Part shown: piece by piece, positions 22,301 to 34,300 of the stretch | Numbering within the stretch: the stretch's first letter is position 1 | Layout of the letters: the number at the start of each line of letters is the position of its first letter | NCBI GenBank assembly: GCA_964020085.1 | Contig: OZ026599.1 | Location: 25,942,329-26,006,328, forward strand | Length of the DNA: 64,000 nt | Origin: Micromussa lordhowensis | Lineage: Eukaryota > Cnidaria > Anthozoa > Scleractinia > Lobophylliidae | Reading direction: 5' to 3' | Program-made: the position numbers and the translations under genes | Notes under the pieces: generated by a model | Databases searched by the model: none | Seen by the model: the letters and a program-made list of their open reading frames with translations, nothing else | Told to the model about the DNA's origin: nothing

Positions 22301-25300
22301 CTTGAGAAAGCACTTGGGATCGCAGTTGAAATTGGTGACAGAGAAGGAGAAGGAACTTGTTATGGAAACCTAGGATCTGTCTTTAAAGCTCTTGGTGACT
22401 ATGTCAAAGCAATTGAATATCTTGAGAAAGCACTTACTATCGAGATTGAAATTGGTGACAGAAAAGGAGAAGGAACAAGTTATGGAAGCCTGGGAAATGT
22501 GTTTATACATGTATCTCTTAGTGACTATGTCAAAGCAAATGAATATCTTGAGAAAGCACTTGGGATCGCAGTTGAAATTGGTGACAGAGAAGGAGAAGGA
22601 ACACATTATGGAAACCTTGGAAATGTGTTTTTTATTCTTGGTGACTATGTCAAAGCAAATAAATATTATGAGAAAGCACTTGCGATCGCAATTGAAATTG
22701 GTGCCAGATTAAGAGAAGCATATTGTCGGCAACATTTAGGACAGGTGTTACTTTGTCTCGGTATAAAATATGCTGAAGCTAACAAACATTTCCAGGAAGC
22801 ACTTCTCATTGCAACTGAAACTGGTGAAAGAAAATGCGAAACAACATGTTTCATTTGTCTCGGAGATCTGTTTGTCCGTCTGCTTAATTATGCCAAGGCC
22901 AAAGAATATTATGACAAGGCACTTGCTATCAGCATGGAAATTGGTGACAGAGAATTCCAAGCATCTATTTACCAAGCCTTAGGAAATCTGTGCATAGATA
23001 TCGATGAACATGTTAAGGCTGTAGAATACCTAGAGAATGCACTTTCAATAAATAAGGAGGGGGTTAAAAGCTTTTCGGTGGAGATTTCCTCGCTTGCGAA
23101 CATTGCAATGGCAAAGAGAACACAGGGCAAGAAACAGGAAGCATTTCCCTATTTGTTTCAAGCTATCCAAAAATGCGAAGAATGCCGAGGCTTTCTCAAA
23201 AAAAGTGATAATTTCAGTGTACTTTATTCAGAACAGTGCAACACTGCCTACAAAGTACTCAGTTCAGCGCTTTGTGCCGCTGGGAATCCTAAGAAAGCTC
23301 TTTACGTTGAAGAGCTCAGACGGGCTAGGGCGTTATCAGACTTGCTGGCAGCTCAGTACTCTGTTGAACGGCAAATCTCTGCTGACCCACAATCATGGAC
23401 TGGCATTGAAAATGTCGCTAACCTAGAAAGTGACTGTTTGTTCATTTCTTATGATGCTCAAAATGTACTATTGTGGATTCTGAAAGCAAGTGGAGTCGTT
23501 GAATTCCAAAAAAGCACAGTAGAGAAAAAGACACTGCTTGCTAAACAAGCTAAAAATTTGGATGCTTTTTTTAATGAAATGGTTGGAAGCTTCCGCAGCT
23601 TTGGTATTTTACCCCCGGAGCTTTGCAAAGATCGATCTTTTAATTGCATTGAACAGACACCAGATTCTTCTGAGGAAGACAGTCTCGCCGCTTTACGACA
23701 ACAGGGAAGTGAAGTTGATCCAAGACCAAATCTAACTTTGTTCTACACAATTATCATCGCTCCTGTGGCCAAGTTACTTAAGGGGTCTGAGATCATCATT
23801 GTTCCTGATCGCCACCTGTACCGTGTTCCATTTCCAGCTTTACTTGATGACAGTGGAAAGTACTTATCAGAGACTTTCAGGATTCGCATTGTCCCTTCAT
23901 TGACGACTCTCAAATGCATTCAAGACAGTCCTGCAGACTACCACAGTCAGACTGGAGCTCTAATAGTAGGTGATCCTGACGTTGGTGAAGTGATTTGGAA
24001 GGGTTGGCGAAAAACCATCCCGCCATTGCCCAGTGCAAGAAAGGAAGCAGAGATGGTTGGACGACTGCTGGGTGTTCAGCCTTTGATAGGACTGCAAGCA
24101 ACTAGGCAGGCGGTGCTTGAAAGAATAAATTCAGTGAGCCTGATACACTTCGCTGCGCATGGCAATGAGGAGAAAGGAGAGATTATCCTTGTGCCTGTTG
24201 GAACTGGTAGCCAACTTCCACGAGAAAAAACGACTGCTTGTTAACGGTGGGTGACATTTCGCAAGTTCAAATTCGAGCCAAACTTGTTGTACTTAGCTGT
24301 TGCCAAAGTGGTCAAGGACAGACAAAAGTTGAAGGAGTAGTCGGAATGGCTCGGGCGTTCTTAAGATCCGGTGCACGCTCAGTGTTGGTGTCACTGTGGG
24401 CTCTTGAAGACAAGGCAACTGAGCAGTTTATGAGTCGTTTCTACGAGCATCTTTATCGTGGGGTGAGTGCCAGTGAATCTCTTCACCAGGCCACGAAGTG
24501 GATGAGAGATAACGGCTTTAGCAAGGTTTCCCAGTGGGCGCCGTTTATGCTGATTGGAGATAACGTGACATTTGACTTTGGAAATAAAAGTAAGTACAAA
24601 CATTTCGCTTTAGCCCGGGAATGAACTGCGAGGTAATCTGGATGGAGAACTGGGGCCAAAATTGTCCTGCGAGAAAAATGATTTATAACTTGTATTTTTT
24701 AATCTTTTGTTGTTTTGTTCCAGAGAGCGGTGACCTCAACAGTGGAGGACAATGGAAATTTTTTACTAGGTGATTTTTGACTTTGGAAATAAAGGTAAGT
24801 ACAAACATTTCCCTTTAGCTTAGGAATGGACTGCAAGAAAACCTGCGTGGGGAACCTGGAGCCAAACGGCGTCAATTGACAGCTTTAAAAGTGAATTGGT
24901 TTACTAGAGAAATGATTTATAACTTGGTTTATCTTTTTCTTTCTATTTGTTTCAGGCAAAGATGAGCTCAGCAATGGAGGGCTCCAGGCACACATCAAGC
25001 AAGCAATGACCTGACAAACCAAGTTTTAAATATGTTAATATAATTTCCCAGACATTTCAATCGAAAGCTAAGAAGCCTTTTTTAAAGTTTTCCGCTCAGT
25101 AAGTTTGTTTTATTGTTTTCAGTGCAGCATGTCATTCAATTAGTTATATGAGTGATTATATCAATGAATCAAGAAAAATTAGACCAGGGCTTATAGTAGC
25201 TGGTAGCTGAAATAGTTTTTGTTTGTATATAGATAGGCCTTCAAGGTTGAAAGGGAGAGGTGAAAACTGTGGGGCGGTTATATTAGAACCAGAATTTTAG

Positions 25301-28300
25301 ACTAATCTGAATTCGCTTGAAACGGACAAGTGTTATGACAGGCTTAATATAACCAGGCTTAATATAAACCCTTCTGCGATTTGAACTGAAGAGGGTTGTT
25401 AGGTATAACTAAGTTCGCCTAAAAAATTCCACTGTATGAAAATCCTAGACTCCTTGGCAGGCGATAATTTTAGGTCACGCAAGTGTTCTTCCCAATAACA
25501 GCTTCTTTAACCTGAACCATGCACGTTTGTTTGCACGTCTTGGACAATGACGACTTCGCTAAAATATTCCTGAGTATATGACGCTAACATTCATCCTCTA
25601 CGCCAGTCAAGAAACGTATCTTATGGCAATTCCAAGTGTTAGTGATGTCGATCGCAATCCGGGCTGTTACAACGGAAGAGCGTCTTGTGACCAACTAAAT
25701 AACGGCTTTCAACGAGACTAGGACACCACTGGTAATATCTTTTTTAACAAGCTGACCCTTAGTACTTACACGATGTTAAAAAGGTGAAACTATTAAGTTC
25801 AGTGGACTCAAAAAGTTTTCACAAGTTATTCTACGTAATAGGAAGTGCATAATTCGTGAAGACAATACATAGTCTCCTCAACTGCCCTGTTTTTGCGGTG
25901 ACGGAGGGGGGGGGGGGGGAGGGTTGGGGGGGAGGCGCTGTCATGCCTCGCTCCCCCGTGACATACCCAAAACGGTTGGGGAGAAGACTGTAAAAATATA
26001 TGATTATCTGCTTCCATTGAATATAGATGGACATGTAATTATAGATATTCCATTCTTTTAATTTATTAAAGGTGTTTTTGATTTAGCTGATAGAGCTTTA
26101 TTACTTCACTTTTACATGTCACGCTTGTCCTCTCTCTCTTCCCGTATTCAACACTTCGAAAAAAAGTGAGCTTCAAAAAACACAAAAATTAAAATGACAA
26201 ATGTTAACTTTACACAGAAGAGAAGATATCTTGGCATTAAGCTGTTGGTGGAATTTATTTTCCTGTGTCCAATTTAAAGCAGTAAGATGCGTTTTCTAAG
26301 AAATTAACAAAAAAAAAAAAACGTGTTAATGTGAAGGTTAGCTTTCCAAGACAAGACCAGATTTTACAACAGATGTTACTTGCGTGACAAAATATAATGT
26401 AATATAGCATGGGGAAATACCCTAGCGAGACTTTTCAGGTTTCACTTTTCAAAGAGAATTTCGTCATGGTGTAAAGTGTGTATGCATCTTGAGATCAAGA
26501 AAACTTCGATTTTATCGTTTAATACTTATTAAGTATCTCAAAATTTGGATAGATTTAGTTTACAGGTTTGTTTTCTCAGTCACGGATGGAAAATCAGAAG
26601 AACAAAAGAAAGGTAGCAAATGCTACCTGCGTGACCAAATATGACAGCTTTGGGAAAGTCCCTTAGCGAGTGTTTTCTTGGATTCACTTTACGAAGTGAA
26701 ATTCGCCATGTTGAAAAGAACATTTTCTTTTTGTCTGGTGTACTCATTTTTAAGGGCCTGTTTACATGGAGGTGGGGGACCCCTGGTAGGTGAGGTAGCC
26801 CGCCTAGGTGGGGTAACCCGCCTCTCCATATAATCTCTCATTTTTATTTGATCATGTTTACATGATAGGTGGGGTAACCCTCCTAGGCGGGTTGCCCGGT
26901 CTGCAAGATAGGGTAACCCGCCTAGCCGGGGTCGCATTTTGCCATGTAAACGACTCAAGGTGGGGTAACCCGCCTAGCCGGGGTCGAGTTCATGTTACAT
27001 TTGCAAGCGTGCCAAAGCGCGCCAAATTCATCAAAAGTAACCTTAAAAAGCCACAGCACTGAAATGTTGCAGCGAGAGCAGATAATGACAGGAAAAGAAC
27101 ACTGACCGCCAAAATGCGTCGTTCTTTCGCCATTTTCTCTGTTTACATGCTTAGCGACCACGTAACAACGTCTAGTAACGTCACCCCGGGGCCGCCGACG
27201 GCGGCGGCGGCGGGGCGGCGGCGGCGAGTCAACAGTCGCATCCGTCGAACAAGCCGCCGAATGGGCGGTTAACTCCGCCGTTTGGTGCGTCTTCAATTGT
27301 CTCTGTAGCGCATCTTTTCTATAAAAGCGTCGGGCGCATACTCAACAGGAAAAACCGCCCGATTGGCGATGAACGGATTCTCGATGTCTCTTCAGACTTC
27401 GTCGCGTGGAAAAACTCCGGTTGCAAAGGTCGCAAACATACATGTCTGACTCTGACTGACTCTGAGGAGTGGGCGGCGCCCCTTTTATACGAGGCAGCGA
27501 TGACGCGAGCACAAAAGGAAGGGGAGGAGTATGCACTGCGCATGGGGCTCCAACACCCTATATTGACATGCTTTTTTTTTCTATCCCCAGGTGCCCTGAG
27601 CGAGAGAGGACTGGAAACAAGATATCAAAAGTCATTGGGATGAAAACAATAATAAAAAACACCAGCGAAAGATTGGGTTGTTGTCTTTATTCTAAAAAAA
27701 AGAGTGAAAAGTCCAAAGCCGCGTCATCGAGAGGTCAGCAAAGCGCGCGTTAGCCAAGGTCAGTTAGCGCAACTGGAAGACTTTCTAGATGTGGATGTAA
27801 GTTTCGTCCTATCCTGAACGATCAATAAAAAAAGATCCTTCAAACTGGCCATGTGAAGTCTTTTTTCATAGGGTGGGGGGGGGGGGCGAAGGGAAAAAAA
27901 GACTATAAAAAAAAAACAACCCACGTTAGAGCATCAGGAGCAGCGGGCAGGGGGTGCGCGAAAATAGTCAGCCAGGTGTTCAGCGCGCGCCCCAAGGTCA
28001 AGGTCAGCGCACGCGCTCCATCAAGGTCAAGGTCAGCGCGCGCGCTACATTTAGGCCAAGGTCAGCCGAGCGCGCGCTCCAAGCCCAAGGTCAAGGTCAG
28101 CGCGCACTCCAAGCCAAGGCCAAGGTCAGCGCGCGCACTCCAAGCCAAGGTCAAGGTCAACGCGCACGCTCCAAGCCAAACCACGCGTCAGCCAGAGGTA
28201 AGCTGAACGCGCATTAGCCAAGTCAACCCGAGGTGAAAAGGGCTAGGAACACCACACTGCCTTATTAACACCACCTTAGGCTTACGTGGGGCTATTAGGG

Positions 28301-31300
28301 TTAGCACCACCTTAGGCTTACGTGGGGCTAGTAGGGTTACGGCGATTAGCAACACCACCTTAGGCTTACTAGGGGCTATTAGGGTTAGTGCTTAGGCTTA
28401 CATGGGGCCATTAGGGTTATAGGACCAAGTGTGGTGCTTAGGCTTACCTGGGGCTATTAGGGCTAAGGAACACTGCCTTATTAACACCACCTTAGGCTTA
28501 CGTGGGGCTATTAGGGCTAAGGACCAAGTGTGGTGCTTAGGCTTACATGGGGCTATTAGGGTTAGGGCTATTAGGGTTAGAGCAACACCACCTTAGGCCT
28601 ATTAGGGTTAAACCACCACCACACTCCTTGGGGGTGCCTGGCATCCCCGCCTGCACCACCATTTTGTGGTGCAATGTGGTGCAATGTGGTGCCAACGCGC
28701 GGGGGTGGCGGGTGTGACGTCACGTTTTCTCGAACTTTTATTGGCGGCCATCTTCGAAAGGGTGCTCTGGGGGGGGGGGGAGGAGGCTAATTCAGAACAT
28801 GCCAGACTACTCCGCTCGAAACATCAGCTTCCAAATCTCTTTACGGTGGCCAATTCACATTATCAACCCAGTTGATAAAACCAAATTATCTTAGTCAATA
28901 AAGGATTCATTACATCACTTTGGCAATTTTTTCTTGCAGGACAGAGCGCGCAATCCAGTGCAGCAAGATAGCGCCACCTTTCCTACCAAGGTAACCAATC
29001 ACAGTGCAGGATTTGGTTCATCTTGCTCCTGAGTCATGGAGCTAACCATATACTAATAAAATAATACACCATACCTAGTATACTCTTCCTGGAGAAGCGC
29101 TGGATCAGGTGGATAAAACTTCACACAAAATCTAAATAATGTTGAACGTAGATCTAGAAATGAACATAAAAATAAATCTGTACATGTTTCAACATACTGT
29201 TATTTAAGAAGATATAACGAAGAGACAAAATTCCCTATTACTCCGAGTTTCATGCTCACACACTCATCAGATGAGTGCGTGAGCACAAAACTCGGAGTAA
29301 CAGGGAATTTTGTCTCTTCATTATATCTTCTTATTCAAAGCTCTACACCTTAAAAGTGTATTGAGCACTGTTTAATGGCATTAGCTACTTTATTACACGT
29401 ACATGTATACTCTGTTATTTATAAATAATGAACTTAATGTGAGTCATAACACCATATCACTACACATAAATTAAACAGAACTCGAAACTAATCAGTTGAC
29501 TGCTGATATCAATCTTTATTCTTACTTAATAAAAGTACATTGTATTCAATCCTCACCTTTGACTTGTTTGTTTATGGGCTTTACATCATCAAGCCAAAAC
29601 TGAAAAAAAAATTAAAAGCAAATTGTAAATTATAATAACAGTCAAGCATGCTAACAAAAATCGACATCTATAATTCAGGTACATACTGGTATACAGTGTC
29701 AGTATACAGTACGCATGTACAGTGTAGTGCTACGCTTGCCAGCTACATGTACTCTCGAGATTTTTCAAGATACAAACTCAAAAATAAAACAATAATGAGT
29801 TACAACCCTGGGGGGGGGGGGGGGTACTCCCTATAATGGCCTACACGGGGAGGCTCCGCCCGAAAGGGGTACCTTTTTCAGGCTTCAGGTATATGAAAGG
29901 GTAGGGATTTCACAAGTTGAGGTACATAAAAGGGTAGGGAAATCGGTCATTTAGGTATTTACAAGGGCCTTTAATTAAAGTATTTCGAATAGACGCACTT
30001 ATGGCTGTATCAGTTTATTTATTAAGCACTACAGGAAAATGACAACAATAAGGGCTTAGAAAGGGGGTGCAATGTTCTAAAGTAGGTATGTGAAAGAGGT
30101 ACCTTTTCTCAATAACAGGTATATAAAAGGGGTACTTTTTCTGCCAAAATGGTATATAAAAGGTAAGAGGTTGGACCACGGGGCGGAGCCTCCCCGTATT
30201 AATCTTTGTTAAGTACCCCCCCCCCCCACCCCCCCAGGGTTACAACTACAATAATCCCATCCTAATTTGTGCTGCTCATGCTGTCGGCAGTTTATACTTT
30301 TTCTAACATTCACATGATGAGGGGAGGCATGTGTACTTTAGCTCCTTATGCAAGACAGGACTGGAGTCCAACTTCATACATTGTATGTGAAGATCTTTAT
30401 TTTGTCAGCTGTACCCTGTGTATTGATCTGCATGTACATTGTATTTTGGTAAGCCATTAAAAAAATTAGCTGACATAACGAATTATTTTGCTTGTTCTTT
30501 AAGCTTTGGAATGAATTTACCAGTAGAATTCCCCCCACTAGCCTTACCCCTTCCCTCTCCTCACCCCCTCCCCCCCCCACAAAAAAAGTGACAATTTTTA
30601 CACATCACACTGTCCAGTTCAACAAACATGTCTGACAAGTTGTTTTCTAAGTCAATCTTTACCTCCAGCACTCTTGGAGACATACATGTACTATGCATCA
30701 GTATAAAACAACAATCTATTGTGTCTTACCAGGAAAACAGTCTGTTAGACATTGGAATTAATAGTTTCGCTGAACAAATGCAACTATGTTTCTTTATACA
30801 GTCATGGAGATATTCACTATTCATTAAACTTGTACAAATAAAAGTTAACCATCCCAACAACAAAAAACAACTACATATGCATGTACATGTACATACATGT
30901 ACATGTGAAAATTGGAACTGAACTATTTATTAAGCAACAGAGCACTCTTTCTGTGTTTACAAAGCCTCATCTACAGTACCGCCTGAAACTATGGACTCAT
31001 CGGGTTGCGGCAAAACCTCGTCTTTGCCGCGTGCTCCTACCTCGCGTCCACCGCGGGTGAAAATATGTAGCACCGCGGTAAAGACGAGTGCGACCGCAAT
31101 TGAATATATACCGCGGCAAAATAGATGAGGTAATACCTCGGGAAAATAATGTATGTGTATCGAGTAGAGTGGCATTTTTTCATCAACGTTTCATGTAAAC
31201 TCCATCATAATCCGGAATCAAGAAACACGCTCGATGAAAAGTCGAACGGTTTACATGTACATGCAAATGCGTATCCTCTAGTTTGTTTCGCTCTTCCAAA

Positions 31301-34300
31301 ATCTACATGTGCCATTTTACAAACTGTGGCTACACTGTACGCAGCCGTTTTAATAGGGTTCACAGGGTTTTCTTGATTAGAACGGCAAATGGATGGAGCA
31401 GTCTACTACTGCCGTAATCAACAAGGCGTTGATAGAGTGCCATTAAAATACATCTGCTGATCCGTAATCGCGGCAACACGCGCTAACTGCTACCAGTTTC
31501 AGGTTAAAATGTCACTCTTTGTCGTCTAGTTGTCATTGTTTTTTCTTCAAAATCGATGTATTGAAAAAGTAGTAACGAAACGTCGTGACTTAGTGTTGGA
31601 AGCAACAAGTCAGGAATCATTGAAAATCAAACACGCAGCATCTTTTGATTTCCGCGAAAGGTCACGCGAAATGTAAAACAATATCCACTTTCCTAGACTG
31701 GAGAAAGGTTTCGATTCTACTTTAAATCAAGTGTAGAAAGGCAATTAATATATTTCCCCGTAGGAATCTTGGCTCAAACTTAAAGGAAGATTTCATGTGT
31801 TGAATGTCGTCAGGAATAAAGAGCGGTCACCGCTGTAAATTCTTTGTCGGAATCAGTGGAAATCAAACGGGTATGATTCTAACATCTGGAGGTACAGATA
31901 ACTAAGTACACACTGAAATCTCTTATAAAATAAGACATCATACATAAAAATGCGTAGATTGCTATATAACCCTTACTTCCAAAAACCCTGGAATGCAATA
32001 CGCCCGGGAATACGAAAATAGCGGCATGTCTTTTGTCGGCTTTTCGGAATTTCGTGTCTCAAAAGGAAACGAAAGGTAAAGAAACCTTCCATGGGGCTGG
32101 TGAGTTTTTTCCAACATTTTGATCAGAATTATAACAAGCCAAATAAAATCGCAACCACTTCGTTTAGCCGCAAATAGAAATAAATAAACCAAAATCTATT
32201 TTAACCATTGTTTATTGTGCGCTAAATATACCGTGGGACCAGGCCAATTTCATTGGTTGCCACAAGACAACCTGTCACCGACGCACTCAAGCAAAACGAG
32301 TCGAGGTGAGCTGAGATTTTTGTTTCCAATAAATGGCGGGTTGTTTTTGTGTTCCGTTTGATAATTCCTGCTTTCACTTTGTGCTGTAAGTTATGTTATG
32401 TTTGGAGTGCTGTTATTAAAAAGCCGATGAAGGTTTCTCTTATTCACGGTTTGCTCTTCTTGAAACAGGTTCCACGAATAACAGTAGAATTTACATATTC
32501 TTACATGTAATAAAGCTTCCTGTATACGATCTCCATCGGCTGCAGAACTTGGACCAGAAAAAGTCTGATCACTGTTTTCATGACAGCTATACAAGAACGA
32601 GGCACAAAAAGCAATGGCAGTTTTTATGTCATTCACCGATCGGAGTTGACCCGGTTTTTGTAGCTGCCGGCTACAAAGCGCGCAGCGCATATAAACAGAC
32701 AAGTACGGATAATATTATGGCAACAAATTAATTTGAGTTGAATTATCCCGGTTTCTTTTAATCGAAGTGGATTTCAGAGCCATTCCAGCCTTTCGCATTT
32801 AGTCTTCCCGATCGTTTGCATGATACGTGGACATGATGTCAGATCATTAGTGAACCCGTGATGTCGCGTTCTTCTTGGCAAACGGGAATGCATATAACAC
32901 AATCTCGTAACTGACATGATCCTGACATGGATAATTGGCTTTATCAAATGCTTCTTTGTGATAAAAATGCGGAGATTGAAGCTGAACATTCAAGCATGCT
33001 TTGTCGCGAAGAACAAAATGCTATTCAAACTTGACGCGTCTTCTTTACCGAGGTAATACCTCGTCCAAAATGCTGCCGCGGTGGGACGAATAGCGTCCTC
33101 GGGTTTACCTAGGTAAAGACGAGGTTGAGTGCGGGAATACCGCGTCATTGACGCGTGGAAGCCCCGCGGCAAGAACGCGGGAAATGGGTCAATATCTTCA
33201 GGCGGTACTGTAACCACGAGGAGGGTTGGGAGAATTGAGACAGTTATGGAAACCCGAGATGTATGAATTCAAGGTTTGCATAACTTTCAAGAATTCTCCC
33301 AACCCTCCGAGTGTTTAGATGAGGCTATGTAAACACGGAAAAAGTGCTCTTACTATTCCCTTTATACATGTAAAATAATTCCCAAAAATACTAAAACGTC
33401 ACAACCGTGTTTACGTACATGTACTCTCATACACAGTCATAGTAGCTCAGTTATTTTATAAAAGAAATTCCCTAATTGCTGCCAAATTGTAGAACCATCA
33501 AAGTTAGAAATAGAAATACATTTTCCCTTCGCGGTCTGTATAGTCAACAGTTCTACAAATTATTAAAATATAATCAAACAAAAAGCATCTTGAAGAATAT
33601 AATTTAGTATTCAAAACATGGATAGAAAAGCCAGCTAACCTGGCAGTCAAGATATTGCTACAAATAATATTGATAGAATGCAATAGAGAAAATATTTTTG
33701 TCATCAATTCTCAATTTAAAGATCTGATGAAACACATTCATGTATACATGTACATACATGTATGTAAATGTATGTTAAAAAAATAATGGCTTTCAGATGC
33801 AAAACAATTATGGTTTCCAAGCATAAAAACCTTTGTGTGTGTTTCTTGTATATCAAATTTCAAAATGCACCCGTCAGTGTGTTTGGCTTTGACTACCAAA
33901 ATACAGTACAGTACCAGTCAAAGGGATTGCAGCATTACACGCGCGTAAAGTACACACACATTACACGCAGTGCCCATGCAGTGTCCACGCACCTTACACG
34001 CAAATACTTTAAACTGCGTGTAATTACACGCGTGTAATTTCTGTACTTCCTGGTAACAAATTTCCTTTGATTAATCTCACATGCTGCAAAACAAATGTTT
34101 GTGTGCATCATTGGAGAAAAACACAGAATCTTTCCAAACAGTACCAAAGAGGCCATCGATTTGCAGGTGGTCTCAGTAGAACTATACCAATTCTGAACAC
34201 TGATCAGGTCAGACTGCTTGCAATTAGCTCTCCACAATGAGGACAGGTTTCACTTAGTGCAGTTATTTCTGCTCAGTTTGGCTCATTTCTCATTTCCATG

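Larger units (their letters stand above)
12771..28892. mobile_element. 16.1-kb block bounded by ~1-kb terminal inverted repeats
   Basis: The sequence from 12771 inward (AAGATAATTTGGTTTTATCA) is mirrored from 28892 inward, and the two arms stay alignable with small indels to about 13771 and 27945. Inside are a double GRF-finger gene, several small ORFs with TATA boxes, the TPR-CHAT gene and a small C2H2 gene. No transposase, polymerase B, integrase or capsid gene is recognised. No target duplication is seen at the borders. The block lies inside intron 4 of the minus-strand FERM gene. Either it is a large mobile element carrying cargo, or two independent repeat copies that happen to face each other. 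Confidence 0.6.
27945..28892 (-). repeat. Right terminal inverted repeat of the 16-kb block
   Basis: Inverted copy of 12771-13771, including the CRE palindrome at 28715-28722, the telomere-like repeats and the 33-bp array. Copy number of the sub-repeats differs between arms, so the arms have diverged by slippage and are not simply an assembly mirror. Confidence 0.75.

Noticed and set aside
19730..22600. Many 73-codon ORFs in another frame and minus-strand ORFs over the TPR array
   Set aside because: They repeat every 240 bp and arise only because the 120-bp repeat lacks stops in other frames.
24225..24231. Programmed -1 frameshift at A-AAA-AAC in the TPR-CHAT gene
   Set aside because: The heptamer is phased for the downstream frame, not the upstream one, so it does not fit the usual slippery-site rule. 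A simple indel is more likely.
26689..27062. Pro/Arg/Gly-rich ORFs at 26689-27062
   Set aside because: They lie over the GGGTAACCCGCC repeat array; the same type of ORF appears on both strands.
12771..28892. Polinton/Maverick or adintovirus identity for the 16-kb block
   Set aside because: Size and long inverted ends fit, but no protein-primed polymerase, integrase, ATPase, protease or capsid gene can be seen.
32330..32400. THAP-like start (MAGCFCVPFDNSCF) within the mariner element
   Set aside because: The frame ends after about 18 codons at a possible donor and no continuation of a THAP domain could be found.
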